Source of the DNA: Pseudomonas asiatica
GTDB lineage: Bacteria; Pseudomonadota; Gammaproteobacteria; Pseudomonadales; Pseudomonadaceae
Direction: 5' to 3'
NCBI RefSeq assembly: GCF_040214835.1
Contig: NZ_CP157874.1
Location: forward strand, 3,352,001-3,416,000
DNA length: 64,000 nt
Under the pieces are notes generated by a model. That model had not been told where the DNA came from and did not search any database. It saw only the letters and a list, made by a program, of their open reading frames with translations. The position numbers and the translations under genes are program-made. Positions 56,666-64,000 of the stretch are shown in pieces (the first letter of the stretch is position 1; each line of letters starts with the position of its first letter).

Positions 56666-56761
56666 TGGCCTCTTCGCGGGTAAACCCGCTCCCACAGGTA
56701 CCGCGCTGGCCTTGAGCCTGTTGGAGATGCTGTGGGAGCGGGTTTACCCGCGAAAGGGCCA
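56666..56761. repeat. REP pair, class B
   Basis: Inverted TTCGCGGGTAAACCCGC arms between convergent genes. The second arm reads CGCGAAAGGGCC in place of CGCGAAGAGGCC, a class A/B hybrid end. Confidence 0.85.
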
Positions 56762-56769
56762 GGAAGCGC

Positions 56770-57042
56770 TTATCTGCTACGTGCCTTGTTGTAGATAGTC
56801 TTGGCCTGGTCGGCCGAGGCCTGACACTGCTTCATATCACCCTTGCTCTGAGCATCCTTGGCATTTTGCAGGTGGACTTTGAAGTCATGGGCCATGCCGC
56901 CATGCATTGCCTGGCCACTGGCCTTGTCGAAATCCTCAAGTTCCTTGATCTTGGCCGCACAGTTGCTCGCTGGGTCTGCGTGTGCGGCAAAACTGAGGAC
57001 CGAGGCAATCACCAGCAAGGGTATGCATTTCGTGGATTTCAT
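56770..57042 (-). CDS. Small secreted helical protein (DUF1090-like)
   Basis: This 90-residue protein has a signal peptide (MKSTKCIPLLVIASVLSFAAHA). The mature part SNCAAKIKELEDFDKASGQ...HDFKVHLQNAKDAQSKGDMKQC is helical with two cysteines, resembling the DUF1090/YqjC pattern though shorter. The ATG at 57042 has GGAG upstream. Probably periplasmic. Function unknown. Confidence 0.75.
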   Translation of the reverse strand: MKSTKCIPLLVIASVLSFAAHADPASNCAAKIKELEDFDKASGQAMHGGMAHDFKVHLQNAKDAQSKGDMKQCQASADQAKTIYNKARSR

Positions 57043-57148
57043 GGAGCGTTCTCCTGGAAAACCTGAAGGGTCGTCGAGATGACATTGGCTCGACGCAGCA
57101 AACAGCATAGTCGGCCATACGCCACGGCGCCTCGGCTCGACCCGGGGG

Positions 57149-58057
57149 CTATGCCCCCTCGGCAAACAGGAAATCGATGAACACCCGTACCCGCAGCGGC
57201 ATGTGCCGGGCCTGGGGGTAGATCAGCATGAACGGCCGCGAAGTGCCGCCAAACTCGGCGAGCACTTCCACCAGTTCGCCACTGGCCAGTGCGTCCTGCA
57301 CGGTAAAGCGGTAAGCCTGCATCAGCCCGCCGCCGTGGCGCACCAGCGTGGCGGTGGCGAGGAAGTCGCCCAGGCAGGTGAACCCACCCTGGGTTTCGAT
57401 CTCCACCTGCTGGCCATCCTGAAGGAAGCTCCACGGCGGGCGGCGGCCACTGCTGGGCAGTTCGAACTGGATGCACTCATGTTGCAGCAAGTCGTGCGGT
57501 GTTCGTGGCGTGCCGGCACGGGCCAGGTAGCCCGGCGTGGCCACCACCACCAGTTCGGCATCTTCCAGGCGACGCGCCACCAGCCGCGAATCGGCCGGCT
57601 CGCGACCACGAATGGCCAGGTCGAACGGCTCCTCGGCAAAGTCGACGTTGCGGTTGCTGACATGCACATCCACCTGCACCTTTGGGTAGCGCTGGCGAAA
57701 CCGCGGCAGCAGCGGCAACAGCCGGTGATGGGCATAGGGCGTGGGTGCACTGATACGCAGGCGGCCGCTCGGCTCGACCTGCCCGCCCGTGACCTGGCGC
57801 TCGGCCTCGACCAGTTGCCCCAGTGCCTGCCGGCATTGCTGGTAATAGGCCTGGCCGGCTGCGGACAGGCGCATCTGCCGGGTGGTGCGGACGAACAGGC
57901 GCACGCCCAGGCGCTCTTCCAGGCGCGCCACGCTGCGGCTGACCGCCGCCGGCGTAACGCCGGCCTCCGTGGCCGCGGCAGTGAAGCTGCCGCTGTCGGC
58001 GGCCAGGCAGAACAGTTCCAGGCTGCCCAGTTGCAGGTCATCGAAATGGCGGGTCAT
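57149..58057 (-). CDS. LysR-family transcriptional regulator (CrgA/AaeR-like)
   Basis: This 302-residue regulator has the HTH LGSLELFCLAADSGSFTAAATEAGVTPAAVSRSVARLEERLGVRLFVRTTRQMRLS and a C-terminal effector domain. It diverges from the SDR and tautomerase genes (124-bp gap) and is their likely regulator. The ATG at 58057 (MTRHFDDLQ) is chosen over one 51 bp upstream because the HTH follows at normal distance. Confidence 0.92.
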   Translation of the reverse strand: MTRHFDDLQLGSLELFCLAADSGSFTAAATEAGVTPAAVSRSVARLEERLGVRLFVRTTRQMRLSAAGQAYYQQCRQALGQLVEAERQVTGGQVEPSGRLRISAPTPYAHHRLLPLLPRFRQRYPKVQVDVHVSNRNVDFAEEPFDLAIRGREPADSRLVARRLEDAELVVVATPGYLARAGTPRTPHDLLQHECIQFELPSSGRRPPWSFLQDGQQVEIETQGGFTCLGDFLATATLVRHGGGLMQAYRFTVQDALASGELVEVLAEFGGTSRPFMLIYPQARHMPLRVRVFIDFLFAEGA

Positions 58058-58064
58058 GACGGCT

Positions 58065-58091
58065 CGATTGATTACATGGTGTATCGATTGA
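58065..58091. promoter_or_regulatory. Candidate LysR site: CGATTGA direct repeat
   Basis: CGATTGA occurs at 58065-58071 and again at 58085-58091, 20 bp (about two helical turns) apart, directly before the divergent LysR gene. It may be its operator. Evidence is positional only. Confidence 0.35.
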
Positions 58092-58181
58092 AATGCCCCG
58101 TGCCTCATTTTTCAAGTGCTGATTGCAACCTACAGTGGCTTCACACCGAGCCCATGGCTCACTTCACTGGAGATCATGCAC

Positions 58182-58916
58182 ATGAACACGCCACGCACCG
58201 TCATCATTACCGGGGCCTCGAGCGGCCTGGGTTTCGCCCTGGCCGAGGCATTCCTCGAACGCGGCGACAACGTGGTCGGCAACGCCCGTAGCCAGGCCCG
58301 CCTTGAGCAAGCCGCCGCCCGCCTCGGCAACCCATCGCGCTTCATCGGCGTGGCTGGCGACATCGCCGAACCGGGCACGGCGCAGCGCCTGTTCGCCAGC
58401 GCCGAGCAAGCCTTTGGCGGGGTCGACCTGCTGATCAACAACGCCGGCATCTTCATTGCCAAGCCATTTGCCGAGTACAACGAAGCGGATGTCGACGCCC
58501 TGGTCGGTACCAACCTCAAGGGGTTCTTCTACCCGGCCCAGGAAGCGGCGCGGGTCATGACCAGGCAAGGGCATGGGCAGATCATCGCCATCACCGCCTC
58601 CATCGCCTTGCAACCGGACACCCGCGTGCCGGCCCTGCTGCCGGTACTGGTCAAGGGTGGCCTGAACCAGGCGGTGAAAGGCCTGGCACTGGAACTGGCA
58701 GCCAGCGGCGTACAGGTGAATGCGGTGGCACCGGGGATCATCGAAACACCGCTGCATGGCGGCAACACACAAGGCATGGGCGCGCTGTCACCCAGTGGCC
58801 GCACCGGCTTGCCACAGGATGTCGTGGATGCAGTGTTGTACCTGGCCGATTCACGCTTCGTCAGCGGCGTGATCCTGCCGGTGGATGGCGGTAGCACCGC
58901 TGGCACCTGGCACTGA
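58182..58916 (+). CDS. Short-chain dehydrogenase/reductase family protein, atypical active site
   Basis: This 244-residue classical-length SDR has the cofactor motif TGASSGLGFA (residues 10-19), NNAG at 86-89, Ser140 in IAITASIALQ and Lys158 in VLVKGGLNQ. The catalytic Tyr expected four residues before that Lys is replaced: position 154 is Pro (ALLPVLVK). Activity may therefore be changed or absent. The ATG at 58182 is preferred because GGAG sits 9 nt upstream; the ATG at 58176 would leave only 3 nt. It is followed 16 bp later by a tautomerase gene in the same operon. Confidence 0.88.
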   Translation: MNTPRTVIITGASSGLGFALAEAFLERGDNVVGNARSQARLEQAAARLGNPSRFIGVAGDIAEPGTAQRLFASAEQAFGGVDLLINNAGIFIAKPFAEYNEADVDALVGTNLKGFFYPAQEAARVMTRQGHGQIIAITASIALQPDTRVPALLPVLVKGGLNQAVKGLALELAASGVQVNAVAPGIIETPLHGGNTQGMGALSPSGRTGLPQDVVDAVLYLADSRFVSGVILPVDGGSTAGTWH

Positions 58917-58932
58917 CAGAGGAGCGAGAACC

Positions 58933-59139
58933 ATGCCCTATGTCCATATTCGCGTAACCGATGAAGGCGTGAGCGCTGAGCACAAGCGCCAGTTGATCGA
59001 ACAGACGACCCGCATGCTGCAGCAGGTGCTGGGCAAGCCGCCGGCCAGTACCTTTGTGGTGATCGAGGAGGTGCCGACCGATAACTGGGGGGTTGGCGGG
59101 GAGACAGTGACCGCGCTGCGGGCCCGAGAGCGGGGTTGA
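58933..59139 (+). CDS. Tautomerase family protein (4-oxalocrotonate tautomerase-like)
   Basis: This 68-residue protein begins [35 protein letters not shown], so removal of Met exposes the catalytic Pro1 of the family. Length and the [19 protein letters not shown] end match the 4-OT group. Together with the SDR and the LysR it forms a small inducible unit; the substrate is unknown. A REP pair begins 4 nt after its stop. Confidence 0.92.
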   Translation: MPYVHIRVTDEGVSAEHKRQLIEQTTRMLQQVLGKPPASTFVVIEEVPTDNWGVGGETVTALRARERG

Positions 59140-59142
59140 AAC

Positions 59143-59250
59143 CTGGGGCCGCTGTGCGGCCCTTTCGCGACACAAGGCCGCTCCTACAAGAGGTCGCGTT
59201 CCCTTGTAGGAGCGGCCTTGTGTCGCGAAAGGGCTGCAAAGCAGCCCCAG
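59143..59250. repeat. REP pair, class A (tail-to-tail order of arms)
   Basis: Here the arm order is inverted relative to most others: GGCCCTTTCGCGACACAAGG comes first and GGAGCGGCCTTGTGTCGCGA second, so the GGAGCGG cores face inward. It lies between convergent tautomerase and LysR genes. Confidence 0.85.
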
Positions 59251-59255
59251 GGCCC

Positions 59256-60137
59256 TCACTGGCGCAACCGCTCCAACGCCTGCAACACATATCCAGTGGC
59301 CCGCTCCACCTGCCCTTCCCGGCAAGCAATGCCCAGTTGCCGCCACAACCCCGGCCGCAGCGGCCGGCGGGCGATGCGCCGGTCCAGCTCGGCCGACTCC
59401 CCCTCCTGCGGCAACAATGTCGCCCCATACCCGGCCCCGACCAGGCTCTTGATCGCATCGTTGTAGTTCAGCTCGATTCGCGGCTCGGGGTACAACCCCG
59501 CTGCCGCGAACCACTCGCCGGTCACCCGCGAAAGCTGGGTGCTGCTGTCGTTGAGGATCAACGCCCGCTGCGCCAGCCAGGCCGGCGTAACCTTGGCCGG
59601 TGGCTGCCAGTCGGCCGGCACGTAGGCCAGGATCGGGTCGCGCCGCCAGGGCGTAACCGCAAGCCCTTTGCCGGCCACCTGTGGCAAGGCCACCAGGCCG
59701 ATATCCAGCGTGCCCTCGCGCAAGCGCGCCAACGAGGCCTGGGAGGTCAGCACCTGTACCTGCACATCGATCCCCGGGTGCACCGTACGCAAGTGCTCCA
59801 GCGCTTGCGGCAGCAGGTGGGCGATGGCACCGGTGGAAGCGCCCAGGCGCACCCGGCCGGTCAGGCCCTCGACCTGTCGGCGCACTTCATCCAGCGCAAG
59901 GTCGGCGTCGGCCAGCAGGCGGCGGGCACGGGCCAGCAGGGTTTCGCCGATGACCGTGGGCCGCACCTGGCCGCGGGTGCGGGTAAGCAACGGGGCGCCG
60001 ATGCGCGCCTCCAGCTCGGCCACGTGCAGGCTGATGGTGGGCGGTGCCAGGTTGAGCTGGCGGGCGGCTTCGGCAAAGGAGCCCAGGTCGGAGATGACCA
60101 CCAGGGTGCGGAGGCGATCGAGGCTGATTTCGCGCAT
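59256..60137 (-). CDS. LysR-family transcriptional regulator
   Basis: This 293-residue LysR protein has the [51 protein letters not shown]. It diverges from the second argC gene across an AT-rich 108-bp gap (60138-60245) holding GATGAACATATCGATCATC. It is the likely regulator of argC. The effector domain is complete. Confidence 0.92.
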   Translation of the reverse strand: MREISLDRLRTLVVISDLGSFAEAARQLNLAPPTISLHVAELEARIGAPLLTRTRGQVRPTVIGETLLARARRLLADADLALDEVRRQVEGLTGRVRLGASTGAIAHLLPQALEHLRTVHPGIDVQVQVLTSQASLARLREGTLDIGLVALPQVAGKGLAVTPWRRDPILAYVPADWQPPAKVTPAWLAQRALILNDSSTQLSRVTGEWFAAAGLYPEPRIELNYNDAIKSLVGAGYGATLLPQEGESAELDRRIARRPLRPGLWRQLGIACREGQVERATGYVLQALERLRQ

Positions 60138-60245
60138 GGGCCAAACTCATTCAGAAAAGATGAACATATCGATCATCATATTCAAATTTTCTTTACCAGA
60201 GCCACAAGCGAGCATAGGCCATCCCTCCCCGACCGGACTTTGACC

Positions 60246-61187
60246 ATGCACACCCCTGTTGTCTTCATCGACGGTGACCAAGGCACCACCGGCCTGCAGA
60301 TCCATGCCCGCCTGCAAGGCCGCAGCGATCTGCGCCTGCTGACCCTGCCCGAAGCCGAGCGCAAAGACCCGCAACGGCGCCGCGAGGCAATTAACAGCGC
60401 CGACATCGCCCTGCTGTGCCTGCCCGACGATGCCGCCCGCGAGGCCGTGGCGGCGATCCACAACCCGCAGGTACGGGTGATCGACGCAAGCTCCGCGCAC
60501 CGCACCAGCCCAGGCTGGGTCTATGGCCTGCCGGAGCTCGACGAGCAGCAAGCCGAGCGCATCGCGCACAGCAAGCGCGTCAGCAATCCCGGCTGCTACC
60601 CCACCGGCGCCATCGCCCTGTTGCGCCCACTGGTCAAGGCCGGCCTGCTGCCAGCGGATTACCCGCTGAACATCCACGCCATTTCCGGCTATTCCGGTGG
60701 CGGCCGCGCCGCAGTCGAACGGCATGAACAGCCCGCCGCCGGCAAAACCCCGGCCCTGCAACTGTACGGCCTGGAACTGGCGCACAAGCACGTGCCGGAA
60801 ATCCAGCAGCACGCCGGGCTGTCGGCGCGGCCGATGTTCATGCCCGGCTACGGTGCCTACCGCCAAGGCATCGTGCTGAGCATCCCGCTGCAGTTGCGCC
60901 TGCTGCCCGGCCAGGTCAGTGCCGAACAGCTGCAGGCCTGCCTGCAGCAGCACTACCAGGGTGCCCGCCACGTCCAGCTGATGCCCCTGCACCAGCACGG
61001 CGCAGCGCCGAACCTCGACCCCGAGGCGTTGAACGACAGCAACGACCTGCGCCTGGCGCTTTACGCCAACCCTGAGCATGGCCAGGTGCTGCTGACCGCA
61101 GTGTTCGACAACCTCGGCAAAGGTGCCTCCGGTGCGGCGGTGCAAAACCTCGACCTGATGCTCGGTGCATTGCAGGTACAAGGCTGA
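60246..61187 (+). CDS. argC: N-acetyl-gamma-glutamyl-phosphate reductase, type 2
   Basis: This 313-residue NADPH-dependent reductase of the short type-2 AGPR group shows an N-terminal [19 protein letters not shown] (nucleotide-binding start), catalytic Cys117 in [18 protein letters not shown], and [14 protein letters not shown]. It catalyses the third step of arginine synthesis. No other arg genes are adjacent, and Pseudomonas normally carries another argC elsewhere, so this is likely a second copy under LysR control. Confidence 0.94.
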   Translation: MHTPVVFIDGDQGTTGLQIHARLQGRSDLRLLTLPEAERKDPQRRREAINSADIALLCLPDDAAREAVAAIHNPQVRVIDASSAHRTSPGWVYGLPELDEQQAERIAHSKRVSNPGCYPTGAIALLRPLVKAGLLPADYPLNIHAISGYSGGGRAAVERHEQPAAGKTPALQLYGLELAHKHVPEIQQHAGLSARPMFMPGYGAYRQGIVLSIPLQLRLLPGQVSAEQLQACLQQHYQGARHVQLMPLHQHGAAPNLDPEALNDSNDLRLALYANPEHGQVLLTAVFDNLGKGASGAAVQNLDLMLGALQVQG

Positions 61188-61266
61188 TCGGCAAAACCGG
61201 TTAGACTGTACAGCCCGCGCCCGCATGGCGCGGGCCGTCCATCTACCCGCCGGAGCCCGCCCCCCG

Positions 61267-61953
61267 ATGTTCATCCTGAGCCGCCTCGACAGCGTGCCGC
61301 CTGAATCTTTCCAGAACCAGATCCGCGAACTGGTGATCCACCACGTCGGCGAACTGAGCAGTGTCGCCATCAGTGCCGACAACCCGCTGTACCCGCTGTA
61401 CCAGTACGGCGTCGGCATGGAGGTGCACCAGTACCTGCAAGCACTGGACGGCACCCGCGGCCTGGCCGTGACGCTGACCCTGGCGCTGGATGCCGAGGCA
61501 CCGGACCAATTGCTGGGGTTTGCCCTGTCGCTGCCGGCCGAGGACGATGAACAGGCCTGCGCCCTGGCATTCCTCGCCGTGCGCGCCAGCCATCGTCGCC
61601 AGGGCATCGCCCGCGCCCTGCTGGGCGACCTGCAGGCACGCCATGCCTGCGTCGAGCTGAATGCCTTTGCCAGCCAGGTACCGTGGTTCGAGGCGATGGG
61701 CATGCAGGTGGTGGCCGCCAATGGGCCGCAGGTACTGATGAGCAGTACCGGGCGGGCTAGCGGCGCGCTGATCGGGCGGCTGGATATTGCGCCGATCTAC
61801 CAGACGGCGGAAGTGATGCAGATCCATACCTACCTGCTCAACCAGCAGGGTGAGGATGCGATGATCGAAGCGGAACAGATGCGCGATGAGCGGCTGGACG
61901 AACTGACCGCTCAGGCCCAGGAGTGTGTACGGCAGCGCAAGACCGTGCATTGA
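61267..61953 (+). CDS. GNAT-family N-acetyltransferase
   Basis: This 228-residue protein carries the acetyl-CoA motif LAVRASHRRQGIARALLGDLQ (about residues 103-123) within a GNAT fold. The N-terminal half has weak similarity to the family only in its beta strands, and the C-terminus is an extended charged helix. The ATG at 61267 begins MFILSRLDSVPP. It sits 79 bp after argC on the same strand, possibly in the same unit. The substrate is unknown. Confidence 0.88.
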   Translation: MFILSRLDSVPPESFQNQIRELVIHHVGELSSVAISADNPLYPLYQYGVGMEVHQYLQALDGTRGLAVTLTLALDAEAPDQLLGFALSLPAEDDEQACALAFLAVRASHRRQGIARALLGDLQARHACVELNAFASQVPWFEAMGMQVVAANGPQVLMSSTGRASGALIGRLDIAPIYQTAEVMQIHTYLLNQQGEDAMIEAEQMRDERLDELTAQAQECVRQRKTVH

Positions 61954-62030
61954 TCCGAGGGCCTGTGGGAGATTGCCCAGCCCTTTGGGCTGCGCTGTCG
62001 CACAGATAACTGAATTCGCAAGCGATCCTC

Positions 62031-62159
62031 GTACCCTGTGGGAGCGGCTTTAGCCGCGAAGAATCCAACGCGGTGCATGGCACCGGCTGCGCCGGTGTTC
62101 GCGGCTAAAGCCGCTCCCACAGGGTCCCTGTTAATTCAATGAGTTATGTGCAGTTCTAT
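62031..62159. repeat. 129-bp REP-containing repeat, class C, copy 2
   Basis: This copy is 96% identical by hand count to 31731-31859, including the 39-nt tail with TTAATTCAATGAGTTATGTG. A further half REP (GGGAGCGGGTTTAGCCGCGA) follows at once at 62159-62187. It lies between convergent GNAT and permease genes. Confidence 0.88.
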
Positions 62160-62197
62160 GGGAGCGGGTTTAGCCGCGAAGAAGCCCCACTGGCCCC

Positions 62198-62953
62198 TCA
62201 GCCATGCACCCAACGCCGATGCAGCCCACGCGCCAGGGCATCCAGCACAAACCCCAGCACCCCGATCAGCAGCACCATCGCCATCAGCTCGGAATACGCC
62301 AGCCGGTCGCGGGTATCGAGAATGAAGTACCCCAGCCCCGCACTCACCCCGAGCATTTCGCACGGCACCAGCACGATCCACAGGATGCCGATGGCCAGGC
62401 GCACGCCGGTCAGCACATGGCCGATCACCCCGGGCACGATCACCTTGCACAAGGTCTCCCGGCGCGTGGCACTCAAACTGCGGCTCAACTGCAACCAGCG
62501 TGGGTCCAGCTGCCTTACCCCGGCCGCCGTGTTCAGCAAGATCGGCCACAACGCGGCAAACGCCAGCAGGAAGTAGATAGGCTGGTCCCCCACGCCCATC
62601 AGCATCACCACCACCGGCATCCACGACAGCGGCGAGATCATGCGCAGGAACTGGAACGCCGGTGTGGTCGCAGCCTCCAGGTGCCGGTAGCTGCCCACCA
62701 GCAAGCCCAGCGGCACGCCGATCAGCAGCGCCAGCAGCAGCCCGACCAGGATACGCTTGAGGCTGACCCAGATATGCCCGTACACCTCGCCCTGCCCCAA
62801 CAACTCGACCAGGCTGGCCAGGGTCGCTGCCGGCGAAAAGCGCGCCGACAGGCCATCGGCCTGGCCGAACAGCGCGACACCGGCCCACCACAACAGCAAC
62901 AAACCCAGCAACCCGGCCAGCCCCAGGCCGGCATGAACGACATGCGTGCGCAT
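62198..62953 (-). CDS. ABC transporter permease, NitT/TauT/SsuC type
   Basis: This 251-residue inner-membrane permease has six segments with the EAA loop LQLSRSLSATRRETLCKVIVPGVIGHVLTG. It overlaps the binding-protein gene (TGATG at 62955-62951), showing one operon. The transporter class carries nitrate, sulfonates, taurine, pyrimidine precursors and similar solutes; the ATPase gene is not in the window. Confidence 0.92.
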   Translation of the reverse strand: MRTHVVHAGLGLAGLLGLLLLWWAGVALFGQADGLSARFSPAATLASLVELLGQGEVYGHIWVSLKRILVGLLLALLIGVPLGLLVGSYRHLEAATTPAFQFLRMISPLSWMPVVVMLMGVGDQPIYFLLAFAALWPILLNTAAGVRQLDPRWLQLSRSLSATRRETLCKVIVPGVIGHVLTGVRLAIGILWIVLVPCEMLGVSAGLGYFILDTRDRLAYSELMAMVLLIGVLGFVLDALARGLHRRWVHG

Positions 62954-64000
62954 CAGACCGCGAACTCCTCGCTACGCTCGAAGTTATCGGCGATGCCGAA
63001 CACCGACGGCCCGCCAACGCTGGCGATGGCGTTGCGCACGAAGCGGTCGTCGACCAGGTCGCGGGCGGTCTGTGCCGGGTCCAGGCCGGCCAGGAACGCG
63101 CTGTCGCCCTCGATCAGGGTGGTTTTCAGGCGCTTGACCAGCTCTTCGGTGTAGCTGGGGAACGGGTAAGGCTGGAAATCGATGCGCTTTTCGTCCCAGT
63201 GCTGGTGGCGAATGGCGCCACTGGCAATGTAACCGGCACGGTCCTCGGCGGCCGGGGCCAGCACTTTGCCGAGCACTGCTGGTTCATGCGGGGTGTACTT
63301 GTTGGGGCCGGCCTTGGACAACAATGCGGCGGCCTCGGCGCGGTGATCACGGGTCCAGTGCTGGGCCTTGACGATGGCGTTGACCACCTTCTGCGACCAC
63401 TCCGGGCGGTTGTTCAGGTCGTGCTCGTGCATGAACACCACGCAGCAGGCGTGGTTGCGCCACACATCGCCGGTAAAGCGCTGCACGCGGCCAACCTTGA
63501 GGTTCTCGGCCAGGGCGTTGAATGGCTCGGCGACGATATAGCCAGCGATGCGTTTGCTGGCCAGCGCCGGCGGCATGTCGGACGGCGGCAATACCAGCAG
63601 GTTGACTTCGTTGCCGGCCAGTGGCGCATTGGCCGGCTTCGACACCGGGGTCAGGCCGTTGTCGTTGAGCATCTGTTGCAGCACCACGTTGTGGATCGAG
63701 TACCAGAACGGGATGGCCACGGTCTTGCCGCCCAGCTGTTTCATGTCGCTGATGTCCGGGGACACGGTCAGGCCTGAACCGCCCACGTGGTTCCAGGCCA
63801 CCACCTTGGCCGGCACCTTGCTGCCGTAGCGGGCCCATACGGTCATCGGCGACAGCAGGTGGATGACGTTGACCTGGCCAGAGATGAACGCCTCGATTAC
63901 CTGCGCCCAGCTGCGCAGCAGCACCGGGCGCTCGGCCTTGATGCCTTCGGCCTCGAACAGGCCGTTGTTGTGCGCCACCAGCAGTGGCGTGGCGTCAGTG
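62953..64000 (-). CDS. ABC transporter substrate-binding protein, NitT/TauT type (partial)
   Basis: The C-terminal about 349 residues are present; the 5' end lies beyond the window. The readable start, TDATPLLVAHNNGLFEAEGI, is inside the mature protein (the usual VAxxxGFFxxEG position). A full NMT1/CmpA-like fold follows (QVIEAFISGQVNVIHL, YIVAEPFNALAENLK, HACCVVFMHEHDLNNRPEW). The last two thirds resemble nitrate/nitrite or nitrile-hydratase-region binding proteins, but the ligand cannot be read. It is coupled to the permease start. Confidence 0.9.
   Translation of the reverse strand, partial: TDATPLLVAHNNGLFEAEGIKAERPVLLRSWAQVIEAFISGQVNVIHLLSPMTVWARYGSKVPAKVVAWNHVGGSGLTVSPDISDMKQLGGKTVAIPFWYSIHNVVLQQMLNDNGLTPVSKPANAPLAGNEVNLLVLPPSDMPPALASKRIAGYIVAEPFNALAENLKVGRVQRFTGDVWRNHACCVVFMHEHDLNNRPEWSQKVVNAIVKAQHWTRDHRAEAAALLSKAGPNKYTPHEPAVLGKVLAPAAEDRAGYIASGAIRHQHWDEKRIDFQPYPFPSYTEELVKRLKTTLIEGDSAFLAGLDPAQTARDLVDDRFVRNAIASVGGPSVFGIADNFERSEEFAV

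Noticed and set aside
57122..57180. Candidate small gene between the DUF1090-like and LysR genes
   Set aside because: Only a short frame without a Shine-Dalgarno, overlapping the LysR 3' end.
59136..60245. Long plus-strand open frame running into argC and covering the LysR gene
   Set aside because: It is the antisense of a clear LysR protein with a proper HTH. High GC keeps the opposite frame open. The true argC start is the ATG at 60246.

Overview
The window looks like chromosomal DNA of a Pseudomonas putida-group bacterium. The signs are high GC, dense short extragenic palindromes of the P. putida REP type, and a gene order that, from memory and not checked by alignment, resembles the PP_3580 to PP_3637 stretch of strain KT2440. 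No tRNA, rRNA, CRISPR or prophage was seen. The one complete mobile element is an IS110-family insertion sequence at about 41153-42404.

Layout. 1-12.5 kb: the tail of an unidentified gene, a membrane MHYT-GGDEF-EAL c-di-GMP protein, a four-gene RND efflux operon (muxABC-opmB type, every junction an ATGA overlap), thiol peroxidase tpx and a SdaC/HAAAP amino-acid permease. 14-22 kb: a D-lysine (D-amino acid) catabolic island, with amaC and dpkA on the minus strand, diverging from an RpiR regulator, an ABC amino-acid transporter (binding protein, two permeases, ATPase) and the FAD oxidase amaD. 22.5-30.5 kb: an orphan class-I glutamine-amidotransferase hydrolase, then a glucarate/galactarate module (kdgD, MFS carrier, garD, alpha-ketoglutarate-semialdehyde dehydrogenase, GntR regulator) that funnels aldarates to 2-oxoglutarate.

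30.5-45 kb: a mixed region with a DUF998 membrane protein, LysR regulators, a quinone oxidoreductase, a YdcZ-type transporter, an AlkC/AlkD-like HEAT protein, a TonB siderophore receptor, a lipoprotein, a methyltransferase, the IS110/IS1111-like element and an OsmC-YcaO fusion protein. 45-50.3 kb: a periplasmic molybdenum hydroxylase (2Fe-2S subunit, Tat-exported Mo subunit, tri-haem cytochrome c) with its XdhC-type maturation factor. 50.3-64 kb: a solute-binding protein, LysE exporter, DUF1289 protein, BCCT carrier, a 5'-truncated M24 metallopeptidase pseudogene, VOC, SH3 and small secreted proteins, a LysR/SDR/tautomerase cluster, a LysR/argC pair, a GNAT, and a NitT/TauT-type ABC permease and binding protein running off the window end.

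Nineteen REP loci, mostly head-to-head inverted pairs plus a few partial ones, occupy most gaps between genes and fall into three sequence classes sharing one core. The observations most worth checking are: the IS1111-like ends and the 90-nt non-coding region that could encode a REP-programmed bridge RNA; the perfect 19-bp palindrome before kdgD whose half-site recurs at the gntR promoter; the DddP-like M24 pseudogene beside a BCCT carrier; an SDR lacking its catalytic tyrosine; and a 129-bp REP-containing repeat present twice, one copy of which supplies a LysR stop codon.
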